From contig JAFXBH010000301.1 in assembly GCA_017521875.1 (NCBI GenBank), positions 1 to 10,603 of the forward strand: a stretch of DNA of 10,603 bases, in the 5' to 3' direction. The position numbers were made by a program, and so were the translations under genes. Shown here in pieces: positions 6,149 to 10,603 of this stretch (the first letter of the stretch is position 1; every line of letters starts with the position of its first letter). Source of the DNA: Oscillospiraceae bacterium (lineage in GTDB: Bacteria > Bacillota > Clostridia > Oscillospirales > Oscillospiraceae). Below the pieces are notes generated by a model. The model was not told the origin of the DNA. It searched no databases and was given only the letters and a program-made list of their open reading frames with translations.

Positions 6149-6379
6149 ATGAGTTTTCTCATTTCACTGACCACACTTGAACAGATAAAAACCTTTGTGA
6201 ATCTGGCATCCCGCCAGCCTTTCGACATTCTCGTGGGTAATGAACGGCAGACCATCAACGGAAAAGACCTGATCGGTATGTTCTGTCTGGACTACACCCG
6301 TCCTGTGAAAGTTCACGCGAACTGCTCTGCCGACGAAGGCGCCGCTTTCCAGCAGGATGCTATGGCTTTGCTGCAATAA
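6149..6379 (+). CDS. HPr-like (PTS phosphocarrier fold) protein lacking canonical phosphosites
   Basis: The 76-residue protein resembles the short HPr-like proteins of Clostridia: a first strand (SFLISL), a helix (TLEQIKTFVNLAS, 9-21), a strand pair ending INGKDLIGMFCLD (36-48), another strand (RPVKVHANC, 51-59) and a final helix. The GKDLIGMF segment lines up with the region around regulatory Ser46 of HPr (usually KSIMG), putting Asp40 at the serine position. The active-site GIHARPA motif is absent, and a Thr or Leu stands where His15 should be. It therefore cannot act as a normal phosphocarrier; a regulatory role, as for Crh, is inference. GGAGG eight bases before the ATG fixes the start. 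The gene has its own promoter and a strong terminator, so it is monocistronic. The alignment was made by eye. Confidence 0.72.
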   Translation: MSFLISLTTLEQIKTFVNLASRQPFDILVGNERQTINGKDLIGMFCLDYTRPVKVHANCSADEGAAFQQDAMALLQ

Positions 6380-6385
6380 TCTTCA

Positions 6386-6417
6386 CCGTCCCGGGATCCC
6401 CCGGGGCGGATTTTTTT
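6386..6417 (+). terminator. Rho-independent terminator of the HPr-like gene
   Basis: CCGTCCCGGG (6386-6395) pairs with CCCGGGGCGG (6400-6409), 10 bp with one G-U pair, loop ATCC, followed by A and seven T residues. It starts six bases after the stop codon and separates this gene from the ruv operon. Confidence 0.92.
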
Positions 6418-6428
6418 GTAAAAAACAG

Positions 6429-6457
6429 TAGGCAAATGAAAACAAATGTGCTATCAT
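6429..6457 (+). promoter_or_regulatory. Extended -10 promoter of the ruvCAB operon
   Basis: -35 TAGGCA (6429-6434, four of six), 17-base spacer ending TGTGC, -10 TATCAT (6452-6457). Start near 6464 would place the ribosome binding site AGGAGG (6466-6471) almost at the 5' end. No LexA (SOS) box of the Firmicutes type (GAACnnnnGTTC) is visible between the terminator and ruvC. Confidence 0.65.
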
Positions 6458-6479
6458 AACAAAGTAGGAGGTGGCAGTT

Positions 6480-6971
6480 ATGCGGATCTTAGGCATTGAC
6501 CCGGGTTACGGCATTACCGGTTTTGGACTGATCGAAGCGGAGCGGAATCACTACAAACTTCTGCATTGCGGCGCCATCACCACCCCCGCGGGTATGGATT
6601 TTTCCGCCCGACTGGAGATTATTTATAACGATATGGTTCAACTTTTAGAGATGGCAAAACCGGACAAGGTGGCCATTGAAGAACTGTTTTTCGGGCAGAA
6701 TGTGACCACCGGTATCGGTGTGGCCCAAAGCCGGGGTGTGATCCTGCTGGCCATTCGGCAGGCAGGGTTGGAAGTTGCCCAGTACAAGCCTATGCAGGTA
6801 AAACAGGCTGTGGTTGGCTATGGCAACGCCACCAAACATCAGGTGATGGAGATGACCAAGCGGATTCTGAATCTGTCCCAACTTCCCAAGCCGGATGATG
6901 CTGCCGATGCCATCGCCATTGCCCTTTGCCACGCAAGATCCAGCACCAGTATGCTTGCCAATCTCAAGTAA
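6480..6971 (+). CDS. ruvC: Crossover junction endodeoxyribonuclease RuvC
   Basis: The 163-residue Holliday-junction resolvase has the RNase H-like fold with its four acidic catalytic residues: Asp7 in GIDPG, Glu67 in AIEELFF, and Asp140 and Asp143 in KPDDAADAIAIALCHA. The family segments GQNVTTGIGVAQSRGV (72-87) and VVGYGNATKHQV (111-122) are also present. It cuts symmetric strands of four-way junctions during recombination and repair, guided by RuvAB. The frame is open from a GTG at 6471, but that codon overlaps the AGGAGG ribosome binding site. The ATG at 6480 has eight-base spacing and gives the normal N-terminus MRILGIDPG. ruvA follows after 12 bases. Confidence 0.97.
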   Translation: MRILGIDPGYGITGFGLIEAERNHYKLLHCGAITTPAGMDFSARLEIIYNDMVQLLEMAKPDKVAIEELFFGQNVTTGIGVAQSRGVILLAIRQAGLEVAQYKPMQVKQAVVGYGNATKHQVMEMTKRILNLSQLPKPDDAADAIAIALCHARSSTSMLANLK

Positions 6972-6983
6972 AGGAGATTTTTT

Positions 6984-7580
6984 ATGTTATATTATGTTTC
7001 CGGGCAGGTTGCCCTGTTGGAGCCGGGTCTGGCGGTCATCGACTGCGGTGGCGTAGGTTACGGCTGCCGGGTCACCGCATACACCGCTGCCCAACTGAAA
7101 CTGCATCAGCCGGCAAAACTCTACATCACCGAATCCATCCGGGAAGATGCCTACGACATCTACGGCTTTATTGATCGGGAGGAGCAGCGTTGCTATGATC
7201 TGCTTACCTCTGTCAACGGCGTGGGTCCCAAGGCCGCTTTGGCTATCTTGTCCGCCGGCCCGCAGAATTTCACCCTGGCGGTAATGACCGGAGACGAAAA
7301 ACTGCTGACTGCCGCTCAAGGTGTGGGCAAAAAGATCGCCCAGCGCATTATTTTGGAACTGAAGGACAAAATGGGCGGCGCCAATACGGAAATTGATTTC
7401 TCCTCTCCTGTTGCCGCTGCGCCGATGGCCGGCAACAACACCGCTCTGGCCACCCAAGCGCTGAAAGAACTGGGCTACTCCCCTGCGGAGATCGCCACCG
7501 CCCTGAAGGGCGCTGATCCCAACGCTTCCACCGAAGAACTGGTGCGCCACGCCCTGCGGGCTATGGTAATGAAGGGTTAA
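6984..7580 (+). CDS. ruvA: Holliday junction branch migration protein RuvA
   Basis: This 198-residue protein forms the tetramer that binds the four-way junction and loads RuvB. Domain I is an OB-fold (1-62, with CGGVGYGCRV and REDAYDIYGF). Domain II carries two helix-hairpin-helix motifs, LLTSVNGVGPKAALAIL (73-89) and AAQGVGKKIAQRIILELKDK (110-129). An Ala/Pro/Gly linker (about 131-150) leads to domain III (152-196, ALATQALKELGYSPAEI), the RuvB-contacting three-helix module. All parts are intact and the length is normal. The ribosome binding site AAGGAGA begins on the last base of the ruvC stop, so translation is closely linked to ruvC. Confidence 0.97.
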   Translation: MLYYVSGQVALLEPGLAVIDCGGVGYGCRVTAYTAAQLKLHQPAKLYITESIREDAYDIYGFIDREEQRCYDLLTSVNGVGPKAALAILSAGPQNFTLAVMTGDEKLLTAAQGVGKKIAQRIILELKDKMGGANTEIDFSSPVAAAPMAGNNTALATQALKELGYSPAEIATALKGADPNASTEELVRHALRAMVMKG

Positions 7581-7584
7581 CCAC

Positions 7585-7603
7585 TGACAATTATCCATTG
7601 TCA
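7585..7603. repeat. Inverted repeat between ruvA and ruvB
   Basis: TGACAAT and ATTGTCA, perfect 7-bp arms around TATCC, five bases after the ruvA stop. There is no U-tract, so it should not end transcription; it could act as an RNA processing or stabilising hairpin. Similar TTGACAATT-rich pieces are scattered in many Clostridia genomes (recollection, not verified). Confidence 0.55.
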
Positions 7604-7622
7604 ATTCAACCGGAGGTTGTTT

Positions 7623-8663
7623 ATGAGTTTAGAATTTTCTGAAGAACTGGATACTTCCCCCATTGTCTCTCCCACCTTTGCGCCTCAGGATGCCGGGGAG
7701 ATCGGTTTGCGTCCCCGGCTGCTGTCGGACTACACCGGTCAGGAGAAAGCCAAGGGAAATTTGTCCGTTTATATTGAAGCGGCACGGCTGCGGAATGAGC
7801 CATTGGATCATACCCTGCTCTACGGCCCTCCCGGTCTGGGCAAAACCACCCTGGCCGGCGTTATCGCCAATGAGATGGGCGTCAATATCCGCATCACCTC
7901 CGGCCCGGCCATTGAAAAGCCCGGTGATCTGGCCGCTCTGCTGACCAACTTAAATCCCGGCGACATTCTGTTTATCGACGAAATCCACCGCCTGAACCGG
8001 GTCGTCGAGGAAATTCTCTACCCGGCGATGGAGGATTTTGCCATTGATATTATCGTAGGCAAAGGCCCTTCCGCCAACTCCATTCGGCTGGATCTGCCCA
8101 AATTTACATTGGTTGGCGCTACCACACGGGCGGGCCAACTGTCTGCGCCCCTCCGTGACCGGTTTGGCGTGAATCTGCGACTGGAACTGTACACCCCCGA
8201 GGAACTGGCCCGGATTGTTACCCGTTCGGCTACCATTTTGGGTATGGAGATCGACCCCTCCGGCGCTATGGAGATCGCCTCCCGCAGCCGGGGCACACCC
8301 CGGATCGCCAACCGTTTCCTGCGGCGGGTACGGGATTTTGCTCAGATCATGTGCAACGGTGTCATCACCAAGGAGGCCGCTGACCTGGCGCTATCCAGAC
8401 TGGAAGTGGATCAGTTGGGTCTGGACACCATCGACCGTCGGATGCTCACTGCCATTATCCGCAACTACGGCGGCGGCCCTGTGGGTTTGGAGACCCTTGC
8501 AGCCACCATCGGTGAAGAAGCGGTTACCCTGGAAGATGTGTATGAGCCCTACCTGATGCAGTTAGGCTTCCTGACCCGGACGCCCCGGGGACGGTGCGTG
8601 ACCGCTTTGGCTTATCAGCACCTGCATATTCCCTACGACGGCCAGGAAAGTTTTGAAATTTAA
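7623..8663 (+). CDS. ruvB: Holliday junction branch migration DNA helicase RuvB
   Basis: This 346-residue AAA+ ATPase forms hexameric motors that pump DNA through the RuvA-bound junction. Motifs are intact: the N-terminal [12 protein letters not shown] (29-40), Walker [10 protein letters not shown] (68-76), Walker [13 protein letters not shown] (115-126), sensor 1 [20 protein letters not shown] (163-182, including the conserved arginines), sensor 2 [10 protein letters not shown] (222-231), and a C-terminal winged-helix domain (about 265-336) ending [14 protein letters not shown]. An in-frame TTG at 7617 is possible, but CGGAGG (7611-7616) at six-base spacing supports the ATG at 7623. The gap to ruvA is 42 bases and holds an inverted repeat. 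No clear terminator follows. Confidence 0.97.
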   Translation: MSLEFSEELDTSPIVSPTFAPQDAGEIGLRPRLLSDYTGQEKAKGNLSVYIEAARLRNEPLDHTLLYGPPGLGKTTLAGVIANEMGVNIRITSGPAIEKPGDLAALLTNLNPGDILFIDEIHRLNRVVEEILYPAMEDFAIDIIVGKGPSANSIRLDLPKFTLVGATTRAGQLSAPLRDRFGVNLRLELYTPEELARIVTRSATILGMEIDPSGAMEIASRSRGTPRIANRFLRRVRDFAQIMCNGVITKEAADLALSRLEVDQLGLDTIDRRMLTAIIRNYGGGPVGLETLAATIGEEAVTLEDVYEPYLMQLGFLTRTPRGRCVTALAYQHLHIPYDGQESFEI

Positions 8664-8715
8664 TGGGAATTTTGCATAAAACAGAAAAAACAAGGGGAAA
8701 AATTTTCATAAAGGA

Positions 8716-8744
8716 TTGACAAAAGTTTCCCCCTTGTGTATAAT
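8716..8744 (+). promoter_or_regulatory. Perfect consensus promoter of the zinc-ribbon gene
   Basis: TTGACA (8716-8721), 17-base spacer, TATAAT (8739-8744): both hexamers are perfect, the strongest promoter in the window. Transcription should start near 8751, giving a leader of about 99 bases. Confidence 0.92.
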
Positions 8745-8751
8745 CCGACTT

Positions 8752-8768
8752 GTGGCAGAAACTGCCAC
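8752..8768 (+). promoter_or_regulatory. Hairpin at the 5' end of the zinc-ribbon mRNA
   Basis: GTGGCAG, AAA, CTGCCAC: a perfect 7-bp stem with a three-base loop. It starts at about +1 or +2 of the predicted transcript. Possible roles are an mRNA-stabilising 5' stem-loop or an operator palindrome in DNA; the sequence cannot tell which. Confidence 0.6.
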
Positions 8769-8849
8769 CATTATCACAGACCCTGCGTAATACCAGTCCA
8801 TTCCGGAAGGCTTTCACGGGGCACAAACAACCGAAGAGAGGTAAAATCA

Positions 8850-9128
8850 ATGTACGAAGACAAGACTTTAGTTTGCAAAGAGTGCGGCAACGAATTCGTT
8901 TTCACCGCCGGTGAGCAGGAATTCTACGCAGAGCGTGGCTTCCAGAATGAGCCCCAGCGCTGCAAGGCATGCCGTGACGCCCGCAAGAATGCTACCCGTG
9001 GCCCCCGTGAGTTCTTCACCGCTACCTGCGCACGCTGCGGTGGTGAGGCAAAGGTTCCCTTCGAGCCCAAGTCCGACCGTCCCGTGTTCTGCAGCGAGTG
9101 CTTCGCTCAGATGCGCGCAGAAGGCTAA
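8850..9128 (+). CDS. Small double zinc-ribbon protein
   Basis: The 92-residue protein carries four CxxC pairs: Cys9/Cys12, Cys38/Cys41, Cys60/Cys63 and Cys81/Cys84. These fit two consecutive zinc ribbons, the first of the zf-trcl type (VCKECGNEFVFTAGEQEFY, then RCKACR), the second with CARCGG and FEPKSDRPVFCSEC. Proteins like this are widespread in Clostridia, with no established function that I know; nucleic-acid binding is inference. AGAGAGG at eight-base spacing supports the ATG at 8850, and the longer in-frame start at 8736 lies inside the promoter. All nine arginines use CGT or CGC and none CGG, unlike neighbouring genes that favour CGG. With the perfect promoter, this points to high expression. 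A strong terminator follows. Confidence 0.88.
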   Translation: MYEDKTLVCKECGNEFVFTAGEQEFYAERGFQNEPQRCKACRDARKNATRGPREFFTATCARCGGEAKVPFEPKSDRPVFCSECFAQMRAEG

Positions 9129-9145
9129 TTATCAGCCAAACACAA

Positions 9146-9175
9146 AGCAGCACCGATTTTCGGTGCTGCTTTTTT
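9146..9175 (+). terminator. Rho-independent terminator of the zinc-ribbon gene
   Basis: AGCAGCACCG (9146-9155) and CGGTGCTGCT (9161-9170), perfect 10-bp stem with loop ATTTT, extended by A-T pairs with the T run at 9170-9175. It lies 17 bases after the stop. Confidence 0.94.
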
Positions 9176-9323
9176 GTTCACAATTTTGTCGCAAATTGTT
9201 CTTATTTTCGTTATGATGTGTTCAAATTTACCCGGTAGTATATAGGTACAAAGAGGTTGGAAATGCGCAAATGGCAAGCATTTTTCTTCTTTTTTGTACC
9301 TCTCTTCTTTTTCCCTTGACAGA
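9176..9323. other. Intergenic stretch between two terminators
   Basis: No conventional gene. Visible elements are an inverted repeat ACAATTT / AAATTGT (9180-9186 and 9193-9199), a second one AGGTACAAA / TTTGTACCT (9244-9252 and 9293-9301), and an 18-codon + strand ORF with a ribosome binding site (9263-9319). No convincing promoter was found on either strand; TATATA (9238-9243) and TATGAT (9212-9217) lack good -35 partners. Confidence 0.5.
9263..9319 (+). CDS. Possible 18-residue Phe-rich hydrophobic peptide
   Basis: An ATG at 9263 is preceded by GAGG (9253-9256) at six-base spacing and opens 18 codons: a short basic start (MRKWQ), then a run of mostly Phe interrupted by VPL, ending in Pro and a TGA. 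Four bases after the stop a strong + strand terminator begins. The make-up (basic head, one hydrophobic stretch) resembles small membrane peptides, but the Phe runs simply reflect T-rich DNA and could be chance. The inverted repeat 9244-9252/9293-9301 could pair across the ribosome binding site. No promoter is clear. Treat as a candidate only. Confidence 0.2.
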   Translation: MRKWQAFFFFFVPLFFFP

Positions 9324-9361
9324 AGAAACCGCTGATGTAACAATCAGCGGTTTCTCATTTT
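9324..9361. terminator. Strong hairpin terminator downstream of the chromate-family genes
   Basis: AGAAACCGCTGAT (9324-9336) pairs with ATCAGCGGTTTCT (9343-9355), a perfect 13-bp stem with a six-base loop. On the + strand it is followed by CATTTTTT, on the - strand by TCTGTC, with T-rich stem ends. It lies six bases after the minus-strand stop at 9362, so it ends the transporter operon; the better U-tract faces the + strand. Confidence 0.85.
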
Positions 9362-9934
9362 TTACCAAAGTCCCAAATAGCCGATCACGATACCGGCCGC
9401 TGCGGAGATCACCACGATCAGAATGGGGTGTACCTTTTTCAGCGCCAACACCAGCATACCGGCAAAAATGGCTGCCGACAGGTAGAAGGATATGCTGCGA
9501 AATGGCATAAGGCTCAGTCCGGCGGGGAAAAACACCCCTGCCGCCACCGACAGGATCGCACCGCCAATGAGGCCTACCACTGCCGGTTTCAGGCCGGTCA
9601 TACAACCCTTTACCACAGAGGAATTGCGGAATTTATCGTAGCACTTTGCCACAATCAAAATGATCAAAAAACTGGGCAGCACCACACCCAATGTGGCGCA
9701 GACAGAACCAAAAAGACCGCCCACTTCCGAACCGATATAGGTAGCCATATTCACCGCGAAGGGGCCGGGAGTGGATTCGCTGACGGCAATAAAGTTGGTG
9801 ACGGTTTCCCCGGAGATAATGTCTCCCCAGTGGTTTGCCACCTGTTCCTGCATCAGCGGCAGCATGGCATAGCCGCCACCGATGGTGAATGCACCGATCA
9901 TAAAGAAGGTGAGAAACAGTTCCAAATAGATCAT
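9362..9934 (-). CDS. Chromate transporter (CHR) family protein, second subunit
   Basis: A 190-residue, strongly hydrophobic inner-membrane protein with the CHR-family motifs IGAFTIGGGYAMLPLMQ (13-29) and AVSESTPGPFAVNMATYIG (50-68), then LGVVLPSF (82-89). Several membrane helices cover about 75-97, 117-135, 148-165 and 170-188. It is a short single-domain CHR protein, about half of a full-length ChrA, and such short forms occur as adjacent pairs that work together. Transport of chromate is proven for long forms; the substrate here is unknown, and nothing nearby suggests chromate resistance. The start ATG overlaps the upstream gene's stop in an ATGA arrangement, indicating translational coupling. 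A purine-rich AAGGAAGG precedes it. Confidence 0.9.
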   Translation of the reverse strand: MIYLELFLTFFMIGAFTIGGGYAMLPLMQEQVANHWGDIISGETVTNFIAVSESTPGPFAVNMATYIGSEVGGLFGSVCATLGVVLPSFLIILIVAKCYDKFRNSSVVKGCMTGLKPAVVGLIGGAILSVAAGVFFPAGLSLMPFRSISFYLSAAIFAGMLVLALKKVHPILIVVISAAAGIVIGYLGLW

Positions 9935-10494
9935 TTTTCCGCCTTCCTTTCCATCATTTTGGCAGTCGCCAGACCAAAGGCGGCGCAGCCGATCAGCACC
10001 GGCAGCACCGGCACATCCAGCAGGCCTGTCAGCAGAAATGCGCCGGCCATAATGACATAGGACACCCAGTTTTTCTGATTCTTTTTATACATGCCCCACA
10101 GCGCCTTGCACAACAGCGCCAGCACACCCGCCCGGATCCCCTGGAAGGCATACTGCACCGCTTTCAGTTCCTGGAACTGCCGCAGCACAAAGGAGATGGC
10201 GTAGATGATCACAAAACTAGGCAGCACCACACCCAGCGTGGCTGCCAAAGACCCCAGTACACCGCAGGTGCGGTAGCCTACAAAGGTGGCAGAATTGATG
10301 GCAATAGGGCCGGGGGTAGATTCGGCAATGGCGATGATTTCCAAAATATCGTCGTCTGTTACCCAGCCGTTTTTCTCCACCGCTTCCTTTTGGATCAGGG
10401 GGATCATAGCGTAGCCGCCACCAAAGGTGAACGCACCGATCTTAAAGAAAGTGGTAAATACTTTCCAAAGTTTTTTGTAGTCCTTCATAGGCAT
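9931..10494 (-). CDS. Chromate transporter (CHR) family protein, first subunit
   Basis: A 187-residue paralogue of the following gene. It carries IGAFTFGGGYAMIPLIQ (19-35) and AIAESTPGPIAINSATFVGY (55-74), then LGVVLPSF (87-94) and several hydrophobic helices, ending with a basic tail MMERKAEK. It differs from its partner mainly in a charged N-terminus (MPMKDYKKLWK) and a longer loop, as expected for the two halves of a heteromeric transporter. The frame is open to 10548; I chose the ATG at 10494, eight bases from AGGA, but the ATG at 10488 is also possible. Its TGA overlaps the next start by four bases. A promoter is visible upstream, and an unseen gene diverges to the right. Confidence 0.9.
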   Translation of the reverse strand: MPMKDYKKLWKVFTTFFKIGAFTFGGGYAMIPLIQKEAVEKNGWVTDDDILEIIAIAESTPGPIAINSATFVGYRTCGVLGSLAATLGVVLPSFVIIYAISFVLRQFQELKAVQYAFQGIRAGVLALLCKALWGMYKKNQKNWVSYVIMAGAFLLTGLLDVPVLPVLIGCAAFGLATAKMMERKAEK

Positions 10495-10519
10495 ACGACC
10501 TTTCCTGAAATCTACTGAT

Positions 10520-10548
10520 ACAATACCCCAAAAACAGGAAAAGCGCAA
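10520..10548 (-). promoter_or_regulatory. Candidate promoter of the chromate-family operon
   Basis: Minus strand: -35 TTGCGC (10543-10548, four of six), 17-base spacer, -10 TATTGT (10520-10525, four of six). Expected start near 10513, giving a leader of about 19 bases. It is separated from the divergent right-edge promoter by only a few bases. Confidence 0.5.
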
Positions 10549-10555
10549 CCCTTAT

Positions 10556-10587
10556 TTGACAGGGTATCGGAATCGTGATACTATACT
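10556..10587 (+). promoter_or_regulatory. Promoter of an unseen rightward gene, with stretched spacer
   Basis: Perfect TTGACA (10556-10561) and TATACT (10582-10587) are 20 bases apart. A centred dyad GTATC / GATAC (10564-10568 and 10577-10581) fills the spacer. This arrangement is typical of promoters controlled by MerR-family regulators. A 17-spaced alternative -10, TACTAT (10579-10584), matches only four of six. Confidence 0.55.
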
Positions 10588-10592
10588 CTAAA

Positions 10593-10600
10593 AAGGAGGT
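10593..10600 (+). promoter_or_regulatory. Ribosome binding site of the unseen rightward gene
   Basis: AAGGAGGT, then GGG to the window end, is an almost complete match to the anti-Shine-Dalgarno sequence. A start codon should follow within a few bases beyond 10603. Confidence 0.8.
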
Positions 10601-10603
10601 GGG

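Larger units (their letters stand above)
8664..8849 (+). other. Gene-free region: end of ruv operon, promoter and leader of the zinc-ribbon gene
   Basis: This 186-base stretch holds no ORF I can support. It contains an imperfect inverted repeat (ACAAGGGGAAA at 8690-8700, TTTCCCCCTTGT at 8726-8737) and a consensus promoter whose spacer includes the right arm. A perfect hairpin at the predicted transcript start and about 80 bases of leader without other obvious structure follow. There is no U-tract hairpin for ruvB, so some readthrough from ruvB is possible. Confidence 0.7.

Noticed and set aside
8736..8849. Upstream extension of the zinc-ribbon protein
   Set aside because: The added codons start inside the -10 region and cover the 5' hairpin; the ATG at 8850 has a good ribosome binding site and gives the usual N-terminus.
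9125..9343. A 72-codon minus-strand ORF spanning two terminators
   Set aside because: It reads through the zinc-ribbon terminator and the intergenic repeats, has no ribosome binding site, and its Lys/Glu-rich part is a product of T-rich DNA on the other strand.
9362..10494. A frameshifted single ChrA gene split into two
   Set aside because: Each half has its own start, ribosome binding site and complete CHR motif set, with an ATGA overlap. Paired short CHR proteins are a known natural arrangement.
1..10603. Mobile element, prophage, CRISPR or defence island
   Set aside because: No transposase, integrase, phage gene, direct-repeat array or tRNA was found; gene content is core metabolism, RNA modification and recombination.

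Overview
The window reads as ordinary chromosomal backbone of a Gram-positive anaerobe of the Clostridia, most likely Oscillospirales. The clues are the gene families (MtaB-type methylthiotransferase, a DUF3810-like protein, a double-CxxC zinc-ribbon protein, an HPr-like protein, paired short chromate-family transporters), AAGGAGG-type ribosome binding sites, sigma-A promoters of the TGTGnTATAAT type, and CGG-rich arginine usage in most genes. Family placement is inference. I see no rRNA, tRNA, CRISPR array, transposase or phage gene.

Layout. 1-93: the last 30 codons of glucose-6-phosphate isomerase (+), closed by a strong hairpin shared with the convergent gene. 139-6001: a leftward block of six genes. 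In transcription order (right to left) these are mtaB, a DUF3810-like membrane protein, rsmG, a trimeric-type purine nucleoside phosphorylase, a purine phosphoribosyltransferase and alanine racemase. Promoters can be read before mtaB, the DUF3810-like gene, the phosphorylase and alr. 6002-6148: a divergent promoter region. 6149-9128: a rightward block with an HPr-like gene and its own terminator, then ruvC-ruvA-ruvB, then a zinc-ribbon gene with a perfect consensus promoter. 9129-9361: a non-coding stretch with two terminators and one possible 18-codon ORF. 9362-10494: two overlapping leftward chromate-transporter-family genes. 10556-10603: promoter and ribosome binding site of an unseen rightward gene.

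How the genes work together. The phosphorylase and phosphoribosyltransferase form a purine salvage pair: one releases the base from a nucleoside, the other joins it to PRPP. RuvA, RuvB and RuvC form the Holliday-junction branch-migration and resolution machine. MtaB and RsmG modify tRNA and 16S rRNA. Alanine racemase supplies D-alanine for the cell wall. The two transporter subunits probably form one membrane complex.

I did not find a convincing new multi-gene system. The points most worth a second look are small: a DUF3810-like protein whose metallopeptidase motif has lost both histidines, an HPr-like protein lacking both classical phosphorylation sites, an alr transcript predicted to be almost leaderless, a highly expressed zinc-ribbon gene with a hairpin at its predicted 5' end, an 18-codon Phe-rich ORF whose ribosome binding site can be sequestered by an inverted repeat, and a MerR-like stretched-spacer promoter at the right edge.
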